Positions 16,962 through 23,817 of a stretch of DNA of 64,000 nucleotides are shown piece by piece (position 1 is the first letter of the stretch; each line of letters opens with the position of its first letter). A program made the position numbers and the translations under genes. The stretch comes from Muricoccus pecuniae (GTDB lineage Bacteria > Pseudomonadota > Alphaproteobacteria > Acetobacterales > Acetobacteraceae). The notes below the pieces were generated by a model. It saw only the letters and a list, made by a program, of their open reading frames with translations. It searched no databases and had not been told where the DNA came from. The DNA lies in the NCBI RefSeq assembly GCF_014199205.1, contig NZ_JACIJD010000012.1, forward strand, positions 1 through 64,000, read 5' to 3'.

Positions 16962-17983
16962 GCTGCGACGCTGGTAGGCGAGGCGAGCGCGATGTCGTCC
17001 CGGATGCAGGCCTTGAAGTGGCCGGGCGCCACCTCCCGCAGCGCCGGTGGCGCTTCGGCGCAGGCCGGCAGGGCGTAGCGGCAACGGGTGCGGAAGCGGC
17101 AACCGGAGGGCGGGTTCAGCGGGCTGGGCACGTCGCCCACCAGCACGATCCGCTCGCGCCTCACCGTCGGGTCGGGGATCGGAACGGCGGAGAGAAGCGC
17201 CTCGGTATAGGGGTGGCGCGGGGTGGCGAACAGCGCCTGGGTGGGCGCTACCTCCACGAGCCGGCCGAGATACATGACGGCGATGCGGTCCGAGATATGC
17301 CCGACCACCGCGAGGTCGTGCGAGATGAAGAGGATGGTGAGCCCCAGCCGCTCCTTCAGGTCCAGCATCAGGTTCACCACCTGCGCCTGGACAGAGACGT
17401 CTAGCGCCGAGACGGGCTCGTCCGCGATCAGGAGCTCCGGCCGCAGGATCAGCGCGCGCGCGATGCCGAGGCGCTGCCGTTGCCCGCCGGAGAACTCGTG
17501 CGGGTAGCGGGTGATATGTGAAGGCAGCAGGCCGACGAGGGAGAGCGCCTCCTCCACCCGCCGGCGCCGCTCGGCCGCGCTGGTGGAGGGCTCGTGGATC
17601 GCGAGCGGCGCGCCGACGATCTCCTCCACCGTCATCTTCGGGTTGAGCGAGGCGTAGGGGTCCTGGAAGACAAGCTGCATGCGGCGGCGGAACGGCCGTA
17701 GCGCATCGCGGGACAGGCCGGTGATGTCCGTCCCGCCGAAGCGGATGCTGCCCCCGTCCGGCCGCGCGAGCCGCAGCACGGTGCGGCCCACCGTGCTCTT
17801 CCCCGAGCCGGACTCGCCCACGAGGCTCAGCACCTCCCCGCGGCGGATGTCGAAGGAGACGCCGTCCACCGCATGGACCTTGGCGCGCGGGCGGAAGGGC
17901 CCGGGGCGCGGGCCGGCGAACCATTTCCGGAGATCGCGCACCTCCAGCAGCGCGGGATCGCCCGTCACCATCCCGTCCATCAT
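16958..17983 (-). CDS. Oligopeptide/dipeptide ABC transporter ATP-binding protein (OppF/DppF type)
   Basis: This 341-aa ATPase has Walker [14 protein letters not shown], the signature [16 protein letters not shown], Walker [19 protein letters not shown] and the switch histidine in [14 protein letters not shown]-terminal oligopeptide-transporter extension carries cysteines ([16 protein letters not shown]) that, in relatives, bind an iron-sulfur cluster. It is the second ATPase of the importer. The start at 17983 overlaps the OppD-type stop as ATGA, and its end overlaps the MOSC start. Confidence 0.93.
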   Translation of the reverse strand: MMDGMVTGDPALLEVRDLRKWFAGPRPGPFRPRAKVHAVDGVSFDIRRGEVLSLVGESGSGKSTVGRTVLRLARPDGGSIRFGGTDITGLSRDALRPFRRRMQLVFQDPYASLNPKMTVEEIVGAPLAIHEPSTSAAERRRRVEEALSLVGLLPSHITRYPHEFSGGQRQRLGIARALILRPELLIADEPVSALDVSVQAQVVNLMLDLKERLGLTILFISHDLAVVGHISDRIAVMYLGRLVEVAPTQALFATPRHPYTEALLSAVPIPDPTVRRERIVLVGDVPSPLNPPSGCRFRTRCRYALPACAEAPPALREVAPGHFKACIRDDIALASPTSVAA

Positions 17984-19041
17984 GCCGCATTCCTCGCCAG
18001 TTCGGGCCAGCGCACGCAGCGCACGAGGTGCTCCGGCCTGGCGAGGTCGAGCCCCGGCACCGCAGCGTCGCAGAGGCCGGGCTCGAAATGGCCGCAGCGC
18101 GGCGCGAAGCTGCAGCCGGGCGGCGGGGCCAAGGGATCGGGCACCGCGCCGGGGATGGCCTGCAGCCGCTCCCGCTCCCGCCCGGCCATGTCCAGCCGCG
18201 GCACGGAGCGCAGAAGGCCGCGCGTGTAGGGCATCAGCGGCGCGCCGAAAAGCGGGCGGACCGGCGCCTGCTCCACGACGCGGCCGGAATACATCACCAT
18301 CACCCTGTCCGCGATCTCCGCGACGACGCCAAGATTGTGGGTGATGAAGATCACGGCCATCCGCGTCCGCTCCTGCAAGCGGCGCAGCAGGTCCAGGATC
18401 TGCGCCTGGATGGTGACGTCGAGCGCCGTGGTCGGCTCGTCGGCGATCAGGAGCTGCGGCTCGCAGGAGAGTGCCATGGCGATCATCACGCGCTGCCGCA
18501 TCCCTCCCGACATCTCGTGCGGGTAGCTGGAAAGGCGGCGGCGGGGATCGGGGATGCCGACGAGTTCCAGGAGTTCCGCGGCCTTCGTCAGCGCGGCGCG
18601 GCGGCCCAGCCCCTCGTGGAAGCGGATGGCCTCCGCGACCTGATCCCCCACCCGGTGCACGGGGTTGAGCGAAGTCATCGGCTCCTGGAACACCATCGCG
18701 GCGTCGCGGCCGCGCACGTCTCGCATCTCGTCTTCGGGCAGGGAAACGAGGTCCCGCACGCGCCCGTCATGGCCGCGCAGCAGGACCTGGCCGGTGATGC
18801 GGCAGAAGGGCGCGCGCGGCGTGAGGCGGAGGATGCCGAGGCTCGTCACGCTCTTGCCGGAGCCGGACTCTCCCACCAGGGCCAGCGTTTCGCCCCGGCG
18901 GAGGGTGAAAGACACGTCGCGCACGGCCGGCAGGGCGCCCGCCGGCGTGTGGAAGGCGATGGAGAGGTCCCGCACCGAGAGCACCTCGTCCTCGGCCAGC
19001 AGCGCCGGGCGCGTATCCAGGGGCATGGGGAGATCCGGCAT
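17980..19041 (-). CDS. Oligopeptide/dipeptide ABC transporter ATP-binding protein (OppD/DppD type)
   Basis: This 353-aa ATPase has Walker [18 protein letters not shown], signature [16 protein letters not shown], Walker [19 protein letters not shown] and switch histidine in [13 protein letters not shown]. The C-terminal [17 protein letters not shown] is the OppD-type cysteine extension. The ATG at 19041 shares its last-first base with the stop of the upstream permease (TAATG). The ATG belongs to MPDLPMPLD; the longer open frame upstream is a shadow of the permease gene. Confidence 0.93.
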   Translation of the reverse strand: MPDLPMPLDTRPALLAEDEVLSVRDLSIAFHTPAGALPAVRDVSFTLRRGETLALVGESGSGKSVTSLGILRLTPRAPFCRITGQVLLRGHDGRVRDLVSLPEDEMRDVRGRDAAMVFQEPMTSLNPVHRVGDQVAEAIRFHEGLGRRAALTKAAELLELVGIPDPRRRLSSYPHEMSGGMRQRVMIAMALSCEPQLLIADEPTTALDVTIQAQILDLLRRLQERTRMAVIFITHNLGVVAEIADRVMVMYSGRVVEQAPVRPLFGAPLMPYTRGLLRSVPRLDMAGRERERLQAIPGAVPDPLAPPPGCSFAPRCGHFEPGLCDAAVPGLDLARPEHLVRCVRWPELARNAA

Positions 19042-19940
19042 TATCGCCCTCCCATCCGCGGATCCAGCGCATCGCGCAGGCCGTCGCCGATGAAGTTGAA
19101 ACTCGTCACGGCCAAGGTGATGGCGGCGCCGGGGAAGATGGCCAGCCAGGGCGCGCTGGTCAGGTAGCTCTGGGCGTTGTCCAGCATGTTGCCCCAGCTC
19201 GGCGTCGGCGGCTGGATGCCGTAGCCGAGGAAGCTGATGTAGGACTCCGCCAGGATGGCGTGCGCCACGTTCAGCGTGGCCGCCACCACGATCGGCGCGA
19301 TCGCGTTTGGCAGCAGCTCCCGCGTCATCACCCGCGCGTCGCTCGCGCCCAGGGCCTCGGCCGCCACTGCGAAATCGCGCGCCTTCAGGGCGCGGATTTG
19401 CGCTTCCACGATGCGCGCCACCTCCATCCAGGAGGTGACGGCGATGAGCAGGATGATGGACCCCACCGCCGGCCCGATCAGCGAGGAGACGGCGAGGAGC
19501 AGGAAGATGCTGGGGAAGCAGAGCATCGCGTCCACGAAGCGCATCAGCACCGTGCCCAGCCAGCCGCCGTAGTAGCCGGCGACGAGCCCGACCGCGATGC
19601 CGATCACCATGCTGATCGCCATCGCGGCGAAGCCGACGGAGAGGGAGATGCGCCCCGCCATCAGGATGCGCGCCAGGATGTCCCGCCCCAGCGGATCTGT
19701 GCCGAGGAGATGCGCGCCCGAGAAGGGTGGCGCGAAGCGCTGCATGATGTCGATCTCGGTGTCGGAGAAGGGCAGGAGATAGGGTCCGACCGCGCAGGCG
19801 AGGGCCAGCAGGCCGATGACCACCGTGCCGAACACCGCCAGCCGGTGGCGCATGAAGCGGCGCAGGGCGCTGTCCCGCCTTCGCGCCGGACGTGGCAGGG
19901 CGGCATCCGCGGCGGCCGTGCTCATCGAAGTTCCGCTCAT
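19041..19940 (-). CDS. Oligopeptide/dipeptide ABC transporter permease (OppC/DppC type)
   Basis: This 299-aa inner-membrane permease has a first membrane segment near residues 40-60 (FGTVVIGLLALACAVGPYL). The extracytoplasmic loop carries HLLGTDPLGRDILARIL, the hallmark of DppC proteins. The EAA loop, EALGASDARVMTRELLPNAIAPI, contacts the ATPases. The ATG at 19940 overlaps the preceding permease stop as ATGA. A second possible ATG at 19925 would drop five residues. It pairs with the OppB-type permease to form the channel. Confidence 0.92.
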   Translation of the reverse strand: MSGTSMSTAAADAALPRPARRRDSALRRFMRHRLAVFGTVVIGLLALACAVGPYLLPFSDTEIDIMQRFAPPFSGAHLLGTDPLGRDILARILMAGRISLSVGFAAMAISMVIGIAVGLVAGYYGGWLGTVLMRFVDAMLCFPSIFLLLAVSSLIGPAVGSIILLIAVTSWMEVARIVEAQIRALKARDFAVAAEALGASDARVMTRELLPNAIAPIVVAATLNVAHAILAESYISFLGYGIQPPTPSWGNMLDNAQSYLTSAPWLAIFPGAAITLAVTSFNFIGDGLRDALDPRMGGR

Positions 19941-20893
19941 GCACCATGCGCCCCCAGGCGCGGATCCGCGACGTGGTAGAGCAGGTCCGCCAGCAGGCTT
20001 CCCAGCAGCACCAGCACCGCCGTGAACATGAGGATGCCCATCACCACGGGATAGTCGCGGTAACTGATGGAATCGAGGAAGAGGCGGCCCATGCCCGGCC
20101 AGGTGAACACCGTCTCCGTCACCAGCGCGCCGCTGAGCAGGGTGGGCAGGTGCAGGCCGGTGATGGTGATCATCGGCAGCAAGGCGTTCCGGACGGAATG
20201 GTGGATGAGGATGCGCCGCTCCGGGATGCCCTTGGAACGCGCGGTGCGGATGTAGTCCTGGTGGATCACGTCCAGCATGGAGGACCGCATGTAGCGGCTC
20301 CAGACCGCCGTGCTGACGAGGGCCAGCACGATGCAGGGGCCGATCAGGTGATGGATCCGGTCGGCCAGGGATTCGTCGCCGATGGTGTAGCGGTTCCCCG
20401 CCGGCAGCCATCCCAGGCCGACCGAGAAGACGTAGATCACCACCAGCCCGAACCAGAAGGTGGGAATGGAGAGCGCCACCATCGCGCCGATGGTCGCGAG
20501 CGCGTCGAAGAGGGAGTAGCGGCGTATCGCGCCCAGGATGCCCACCCAGGCGCCGATGATCATCGCCAGGAGCGTGGAGGTCAGCATCAGCTCCAGCGTC
20601 GCCCCGATATGGGAGCCGATGACGGAGAGAACGGGCTGCCCGTCCCGGTAGGACGCGCCCCAATCGCCGCGCAGCATGCGCCAGAGCCAGTCCACGTACT
20701 GCACTGGCAGCGGGCGGTTCAGCCCGAGCTGCTCGGCCAGCCGGTCCAGATCCTCCTGCGTCATGTCGCCGCCCGCGGCGAACTGCGACAGGGGACCGCC
20801 GGGCGCCATGTGCAGGATGGCGAAGCCGATCACGGACACGATGAGCAGGAGCCCCGCAGCTTGCAGCAATCGCTTGCCGACATAGCCTCCCAT
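19937..20893 (-). CDS. Oligopeptide/dipeptide ABC transporter permease (OppB/DppB type)
   Basis: This 318-aa permease begins MGGYVGKRLLQAAGLLLIVS, the usual N-terminal membrane helix of the family. It includes LGLNRPLPVQYVDWL, GDWGASYRDG and the EAA loop IRTARSKGIPERRILIHHSVRNALLP, and ends with DYPVVMGILMFTAVLVLLGSL. It is the first transporter gene of the minus-strand operon. No Shine-Dalgarno is seen before its ATG; instead a short ORF with a perfect ribosome site ends 4 bases upstream, suggesting translational coupling. Confidence 0.93.
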   Translation of the reverse strand: MGGYVGKRLLQAAGLLLIVSVIGFAILHMAPGGPLSQFAAGGDMTQEDLDRLAEQLGLNRPLPVQYVDWLWRMLRGDWGASYRDGQPVLSVIGSHIGATLELMLTSTLLAMIIGAWVGILGAIRRYSLFDALATIGAMVALSIPTFWFGLVVIYVFSVGLGWLPAGNRYTIGDESLADRIHHLIGPCIVLALVSTAVWSRYMRSSMLDVIHQDYIRTARSKGIPERRILIHHSVRNALLPMITITGLHLPTLLSGALVTETVFTWPGMGRLFLDSISYRDYPVVMGILMFTAVLVLLGSLLADLLYHVADPRLGAHGA

Positions 20894-20897
20894 GGCG

Positions 20898-21032
20898 TCA
20901 GGACCGGTGCCAGCGCAGGGCGTGCACGGGCAGGAACGGATCTGCGGCGGCGACCGTCCGCCGAACGCCCGGTCCGCGCTGCCCGCAGGAGGCGAAGGAA
21001 GGATGGCAGGCGGGATGGCTTGAGGCGCTCAT
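20898..21032 (-). CDS. Small leader ORF, 44 aa, upstream of the permease operon
   Basis: The ATG at 21032 follows AAAGGAGA with a 6-base gap, one of the best ribosome sites in the window. The product (MSASSHPACHPSFASCGQRG, then RTVAAADPFLPVHALRW) matches no family I know and has no membrane segment or signal peptide. It ends 4 bases before the OppB-type ATG, which lacks its own ribosome site, and it is in a different frame. This looks like a translated leader that brings ribosomes to the permease start. Confidence 0.5.
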   Translation of the reverse strand: MSASSHPACHPSFASCGQRGPGVRRTVAAADPFLPVHALRWHRS

Positions 21033-21082
21033 GCCTATCTCCTTTCGATCCGTCGTAGGAAGGCGGCGGAATGGACGCAACG

Positions 21083-21100
21083 GTTCATTATGATGAAAAC
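21083..21100. promoter_or_regulatory. AT-rich imperfect palindrome between permease operon and XRE-cupin regulator
   Basis: GTTCATTATGATGAAAAC is the only AT-rich stretch in this divergent intergenic region and is roughly palindromic (GTT..ATTAT..AAC). Its GTTCATTAT half equals part of the PuuR operator of E. coli as I recall it (reverse complement of ATAATGAAC). The divergent regulator is PuuR-like in architecture. It may be its operator. Confidence 0.4.
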
Positions 21101-21284
21101 GGGGTCAAGCAGCTTCTTGCCCCCTCTCGGCGACATTACCCGTTGCCAGACATGGATTGTCGGCTACTGACCAGCAGGAAGGCATGGCTGTACGCGGGTT
21201 GGGCATTCGGCTTTTCCCCGGCAACGATGCAGAATATTGAACGAGGAAGCGGTAACCCGCCCCCCCTGGCAAGGACCTCTCGGC

Positions 21285-21884
21285 ATGACGTTGGCGAAGC
21301 CCGCCCCGGCAACCCAGGACGGCGCCAAGCAGATCGGCGCCCAACTTCGTGCCCTCCGGGCGGAGCGTGGGCTGACCATCCTCGAGCTGGCGGCCAAGGC
21401 AGGCCTCTCCGCCGGGCTGATCAGCCAGATCGAGCGCGGCAACTCCAACCCGTCGATGAGAACGATCCAGCGATTGCGGAGCGCGCTCGGGATCAACATC
21501 TGGGAGTTTTTCGGCCAGGCCGCAGTGGCTGACGAGGAGGAGCCGCCTTTCGTGCGCCGCCGCGACCGCCGCGGCCGCATCGTGGTCGGGCGGACGAGGC
21601 TGGTGAAGGAGCTTCTTTCCCCGCGCAGCGACAGTGCCCTGCGCTTCATGCTCATCACGCTGCCCCCGGGCGGGGTCAGCGAGGACGTGCTCGTCGGCCG
21701 GGGGGAGAAGGGTGGCTATGTCCTCTCCGGCCGCGTCGAGCTCACGGTCGATGGACGGCGCTCGGAACTGTCCGAGGGCGACAGCTTTCAATTCGAGAGC
21801 CACCTGCCCCACCAGCTGGCCAACCCGACGGGGGAGGAAGCGGTGGTGTTCTGGATCATGAGCGTTCTCGAGGGTCACTTCTGA
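21285..21884 (+). CDS. XRE-family regulator with C-terminal cupin domain (PuuR-like)
   Basis: This 199-aa protein has an N-terminal helix-turn-helix (IGAQLRALRAERGLTILELA, then GLSAGLISQIERGNSNPSMRTIQRLRSAL, residues about 15-60) and a C-terminal cupin barrel (residues about 110-195, VLSGRVELTVDGRRSELSEGDSFQFESHLPH). Such proteins, for example PuuR, repress amine or amino-acid catabolic operons and sense small ligands in the cupin. The ATG at 21285 follows AAGGA. It is divergent from the peptide/amine transporter operon and downstream of PuuB-like oxidase genes, which are its likely targets. Confidence 0.88.
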   Translation: MTLAKPAPATQDGAKQIGAQLRALRAERGLTILELAAKAGLSAGLISQIERGNSNPSMRTIQRLRSALGINIWEFFGQAAVADEEEPPFVRRRDRRGRIVVGRTRLVKELLSPRSDSALRFMLITLPPGGVSEDVLVGRGEKGGYVLSGRVELTVDGRRSELSEGDSFQFESHLPHQLANPTGEEAVVFWIMSVLEGHF

Positions 21885-22313
21885 AGCGCGGGCCCTCCGC
21901 GGCCCGGTTGTGGCAAGGGCCGGCAGGCCGCGACGAGCCGCGCTCCTTCGACTTACGCTCGACGCCGGCGCGGCTCGCGCCACGGGCCGGCGGCCCTGCA
22001 TCCCAGCCTCTCTCCGGGCGTTCGAGCTAGGTGCTCTCGGCCCGACGCGCCGCGGCGCCCCTGGAGGGAAGATGCGGATGCAGGCCCGGGCCGCGATCCC
22101 TGAGAGAGCGAAAGAAGCCCGCACGCGCGGCCGCGTGACCGTTACGGACGAGGTGATCATGCGCGTCACCCGTTGCGGCGTTCATCGCACCGCTCCCGGC
22201 TTCCTACGCCGCATCGTGCCCCACCCCAGCCGAGGCGCGCACGGCCACCCGCCGACGACAGCGGCGCCGCGCATGACTGCATGCCTCCCCTCTCCAGACG
22301 TCACGGAGCGCCC
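21885..22313. other. Intergenic region upstream of the molybdenum dehydrogenase operon
   Basis: No gene is supported in these 429 bases. The open frames here have no ribosome sites and no recognisable domains. GGTGA (22152-22156) and TCACC (22166-22170) make a small inverted repeat, and GCGGCGT (22175-22181) pairs with ACGCCGC (22206-22212). Both are modest in this GC-rich DNA. A GGAG ribosome site precedes the ATG at 22314. The promoter of the downstream operon must lie here. Confidence 0.35.
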
Positions 22314-22784
22314 ATGGACATCACCCTGAAGGTGAACGGAACCGAGCGGCGCCTCGCCGTCGATGTCCGCACCACCCTGCTCGACGCCCTGCGCGAGCAC
22401 CTGGACCTCACCGGCACGAAGAAGGGCTGCGACCTCGGCCAGTGCGGCGCCTGCACGGTGCTGATGGACGGGCAGCGCGTGCTCTCCTGCTTCACCCTCG
22501 CCGTCGCGGCCGAGGGGACGGAGATCACGACGATCGAGGGCCTTGCCGGCGAGGAGGACCCGCTTCACCCGATGCAGCAGGCCTTCCTGGAGCAGGACGC
22601 CTATCAGTGCGGCTACTGCACCCCCGGGCAGATCATGGCGGCCATCGCCTGCGTCCATGAGGGGCACGCGAATTCCGACGACGAGATCCGCGAGTACATG
22701 AGCGGGAACCTCTGCCGTTGCGGCGCCTATCCGAAGATCGTCGCCGCCGTGCGCCAGGCCAAGCCCCTGATGGAGCGCGCCTGA
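22314..22784 (+). CDS. Aldehyde dehydrogenase (molybdenum) 2Fe-2S subunit, PaoA/YagT type
   Basis: This 156-aa electron-transfer subunit carries two [2Fe-2S] clusters. The plant-ferredoxin-type site is CDLGQCGACTVLMDG, with a further Cys in LSCFTLA. The second site is CGYCTPGQ and CRCGAYPKI. It passes electrons from the molybdopterin subunit to the FAD subunit. It is shorter than E. coli PaoA because the long Tat leader is missing, so this copy probably acts in the cytoplasm. It is followed after 1 base by the FAD subunit gene. Confidence 0.93.
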   Translation: MDITLKVNGTERRLAVDVRTTLLDALREHLDLTGTKKGCDLGQCGACTVLMDGQRVLSCFTLAVAAEGTEITTIEGLAGEEDPLHPMQQAFLEQDAYQCGYCTPGQIMAAIACVHEGHANSDDEIREYMSGNLCRCGAYPKIVAAVRQAKPLMERA

Positions 22785-22785
22785 G

Positions 22786-23814
22786 ATGCGCCCCTTCCTC
22801 TATGAGCAGCCCGCCAGCACGCCGGAAGCGATCGGGGCCGCCGCCCGGCATGTTCCGCCCCACGGCGAGGGCCGGATCCAGGCGCCCGCCCAGTACCTCG
22901 CGGGGGGCACCAACCTTCTCGACCTCATGAAGATCGGAGTGTCGCATCCGCCCGCGCTCATCAACATCGGCCCTCTCCGGGCAGAGCACGGCGCCATCGA
23001 GGCCGACGCTTCCGGCCTGCGCCTGGGTGCCCTGGCGCGCATGGCCGAGGCGGCGGAGCACCCGGCCGTGCTGCGCGACTACCCCGCCATTGCCCAGGCG
23101 CTGAGGCTCGCGGCCAACCAGCAGCTCCGCAACATGGCAAGCCTCGCCGGCAACGTGCTGCAGCGCACGCGGTGCAACTACTTCCGCGACCCGAGCTGGC
23201 ACGCCTGCAACAAGCGCGAGCCCGGCACGGGCTGCGCGGCGATGGAGGGCATCAACCGGCGCCTGGCGGTGCTCGGGGTGAGCGATCACTGCATCGCCAA
23301 CTATCCCGGCGACCTCGCCAATGCCCTCGCGGCGCTCGGCGCGGAGGTTGACCTGGTGGCTCCCGACGGAACGGGGCGGAGCATCGCCTTCGAGGACCTG
23401 CACCGCCTGCCCGGCGACACGCCGCATCTGGAGACGACGCTCCGGCCGGGCGAGCTGATCACCCGCTTCCGCGTGCCGGCAGGCCCGTGGACCCGCCGAT
23501 CGCTCTACCTGAAGGTCCGGGACCGGGAGTCCTTCGAGTTCGCCCTCGCCTCCGCCGCCGTCGCGCTGGACATCGGGGGCGGCGTGGTGCGGGACGCCCG
23601 CATCGGCCTGGGCGGCCTCGCCGCGAAGCCCTGGCGCTCCCGCGAGGCCGAGGCGGTGCTGAAGGGCCGCAGGCTCGACGAGGCGGCGGCAGGCGAAGCG
23701 GCGGAGGCCGCGTTCCGGACCGCCGTCACCCATGGCGACAACGCGTTCAAGCCGGAGCTGGGCCGCCGGACCCTCGTCCGCGCCCTGCTGCAAGCCGCCG
23801 AGATGGAGATCTGA
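22786..23814 (+). CDS. Aldehyde dehydrogenase FAD subunit, PaoB/YagS type
   Basis: This 342-aa FAD-binding subunit has the CO-dehydrogenase flavoprotein fold: AGGTNLLDLMKIGV for the pyrophosphate loop and the SLAGNVLQRTRCNYFRD segment. As in PaoB, the stretch RTRCNYFRDPSWHACNK followed by GTGC supplies cysteines for an extra [4Fe-4S] cluster that ordinary xanthine dehydrogenases lack. The C-terminal domain ends TLVRALLQAAEMEI. The gene starts 1 base after the Fe-S subunit and ends 3 bases before the molybdopterin subunit, so the three are one operon. Confidence 0.93.
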   Translation: MRPFLYEQPASTPEAIGAAARHVPPHGEGRIQAPAQYLAGGTNLLDLMKIGVSHPPALINIGPLRAEHGAIEADASGLRLGALARMAEAAEHPAVLRDYPAIAQALRLAANQQLRNMASLAGNVLQRTRCNYFRDPSWHACNKREPGTGCAAMEGINRRLAVLGVSDHCIANYPGDLANALAALGAEVDLVAPDGTGRSIAFEDLHRLPGDTPHLETTLRPGELITRFRVPAGPWTRRSLYLKVRDRESFEFALASAAVALDIGGGVVRDARIGLGGLAAKPWRSREAEAVLKGRRLDEAAAGEAAEAAFRTAVTHGDNAFKPELGRRTLVRALLQAAEMEI

Positions 23815-23817
23815 CCC

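Noticed and set aside
21910-22329. Open frame of 139 codons before the molybdenum dehydrogenase operon
   Set aside because: It has no ribosome site, arginine-heavy low-information sequence, and it runs into the start of a well-supported gene in another frame.
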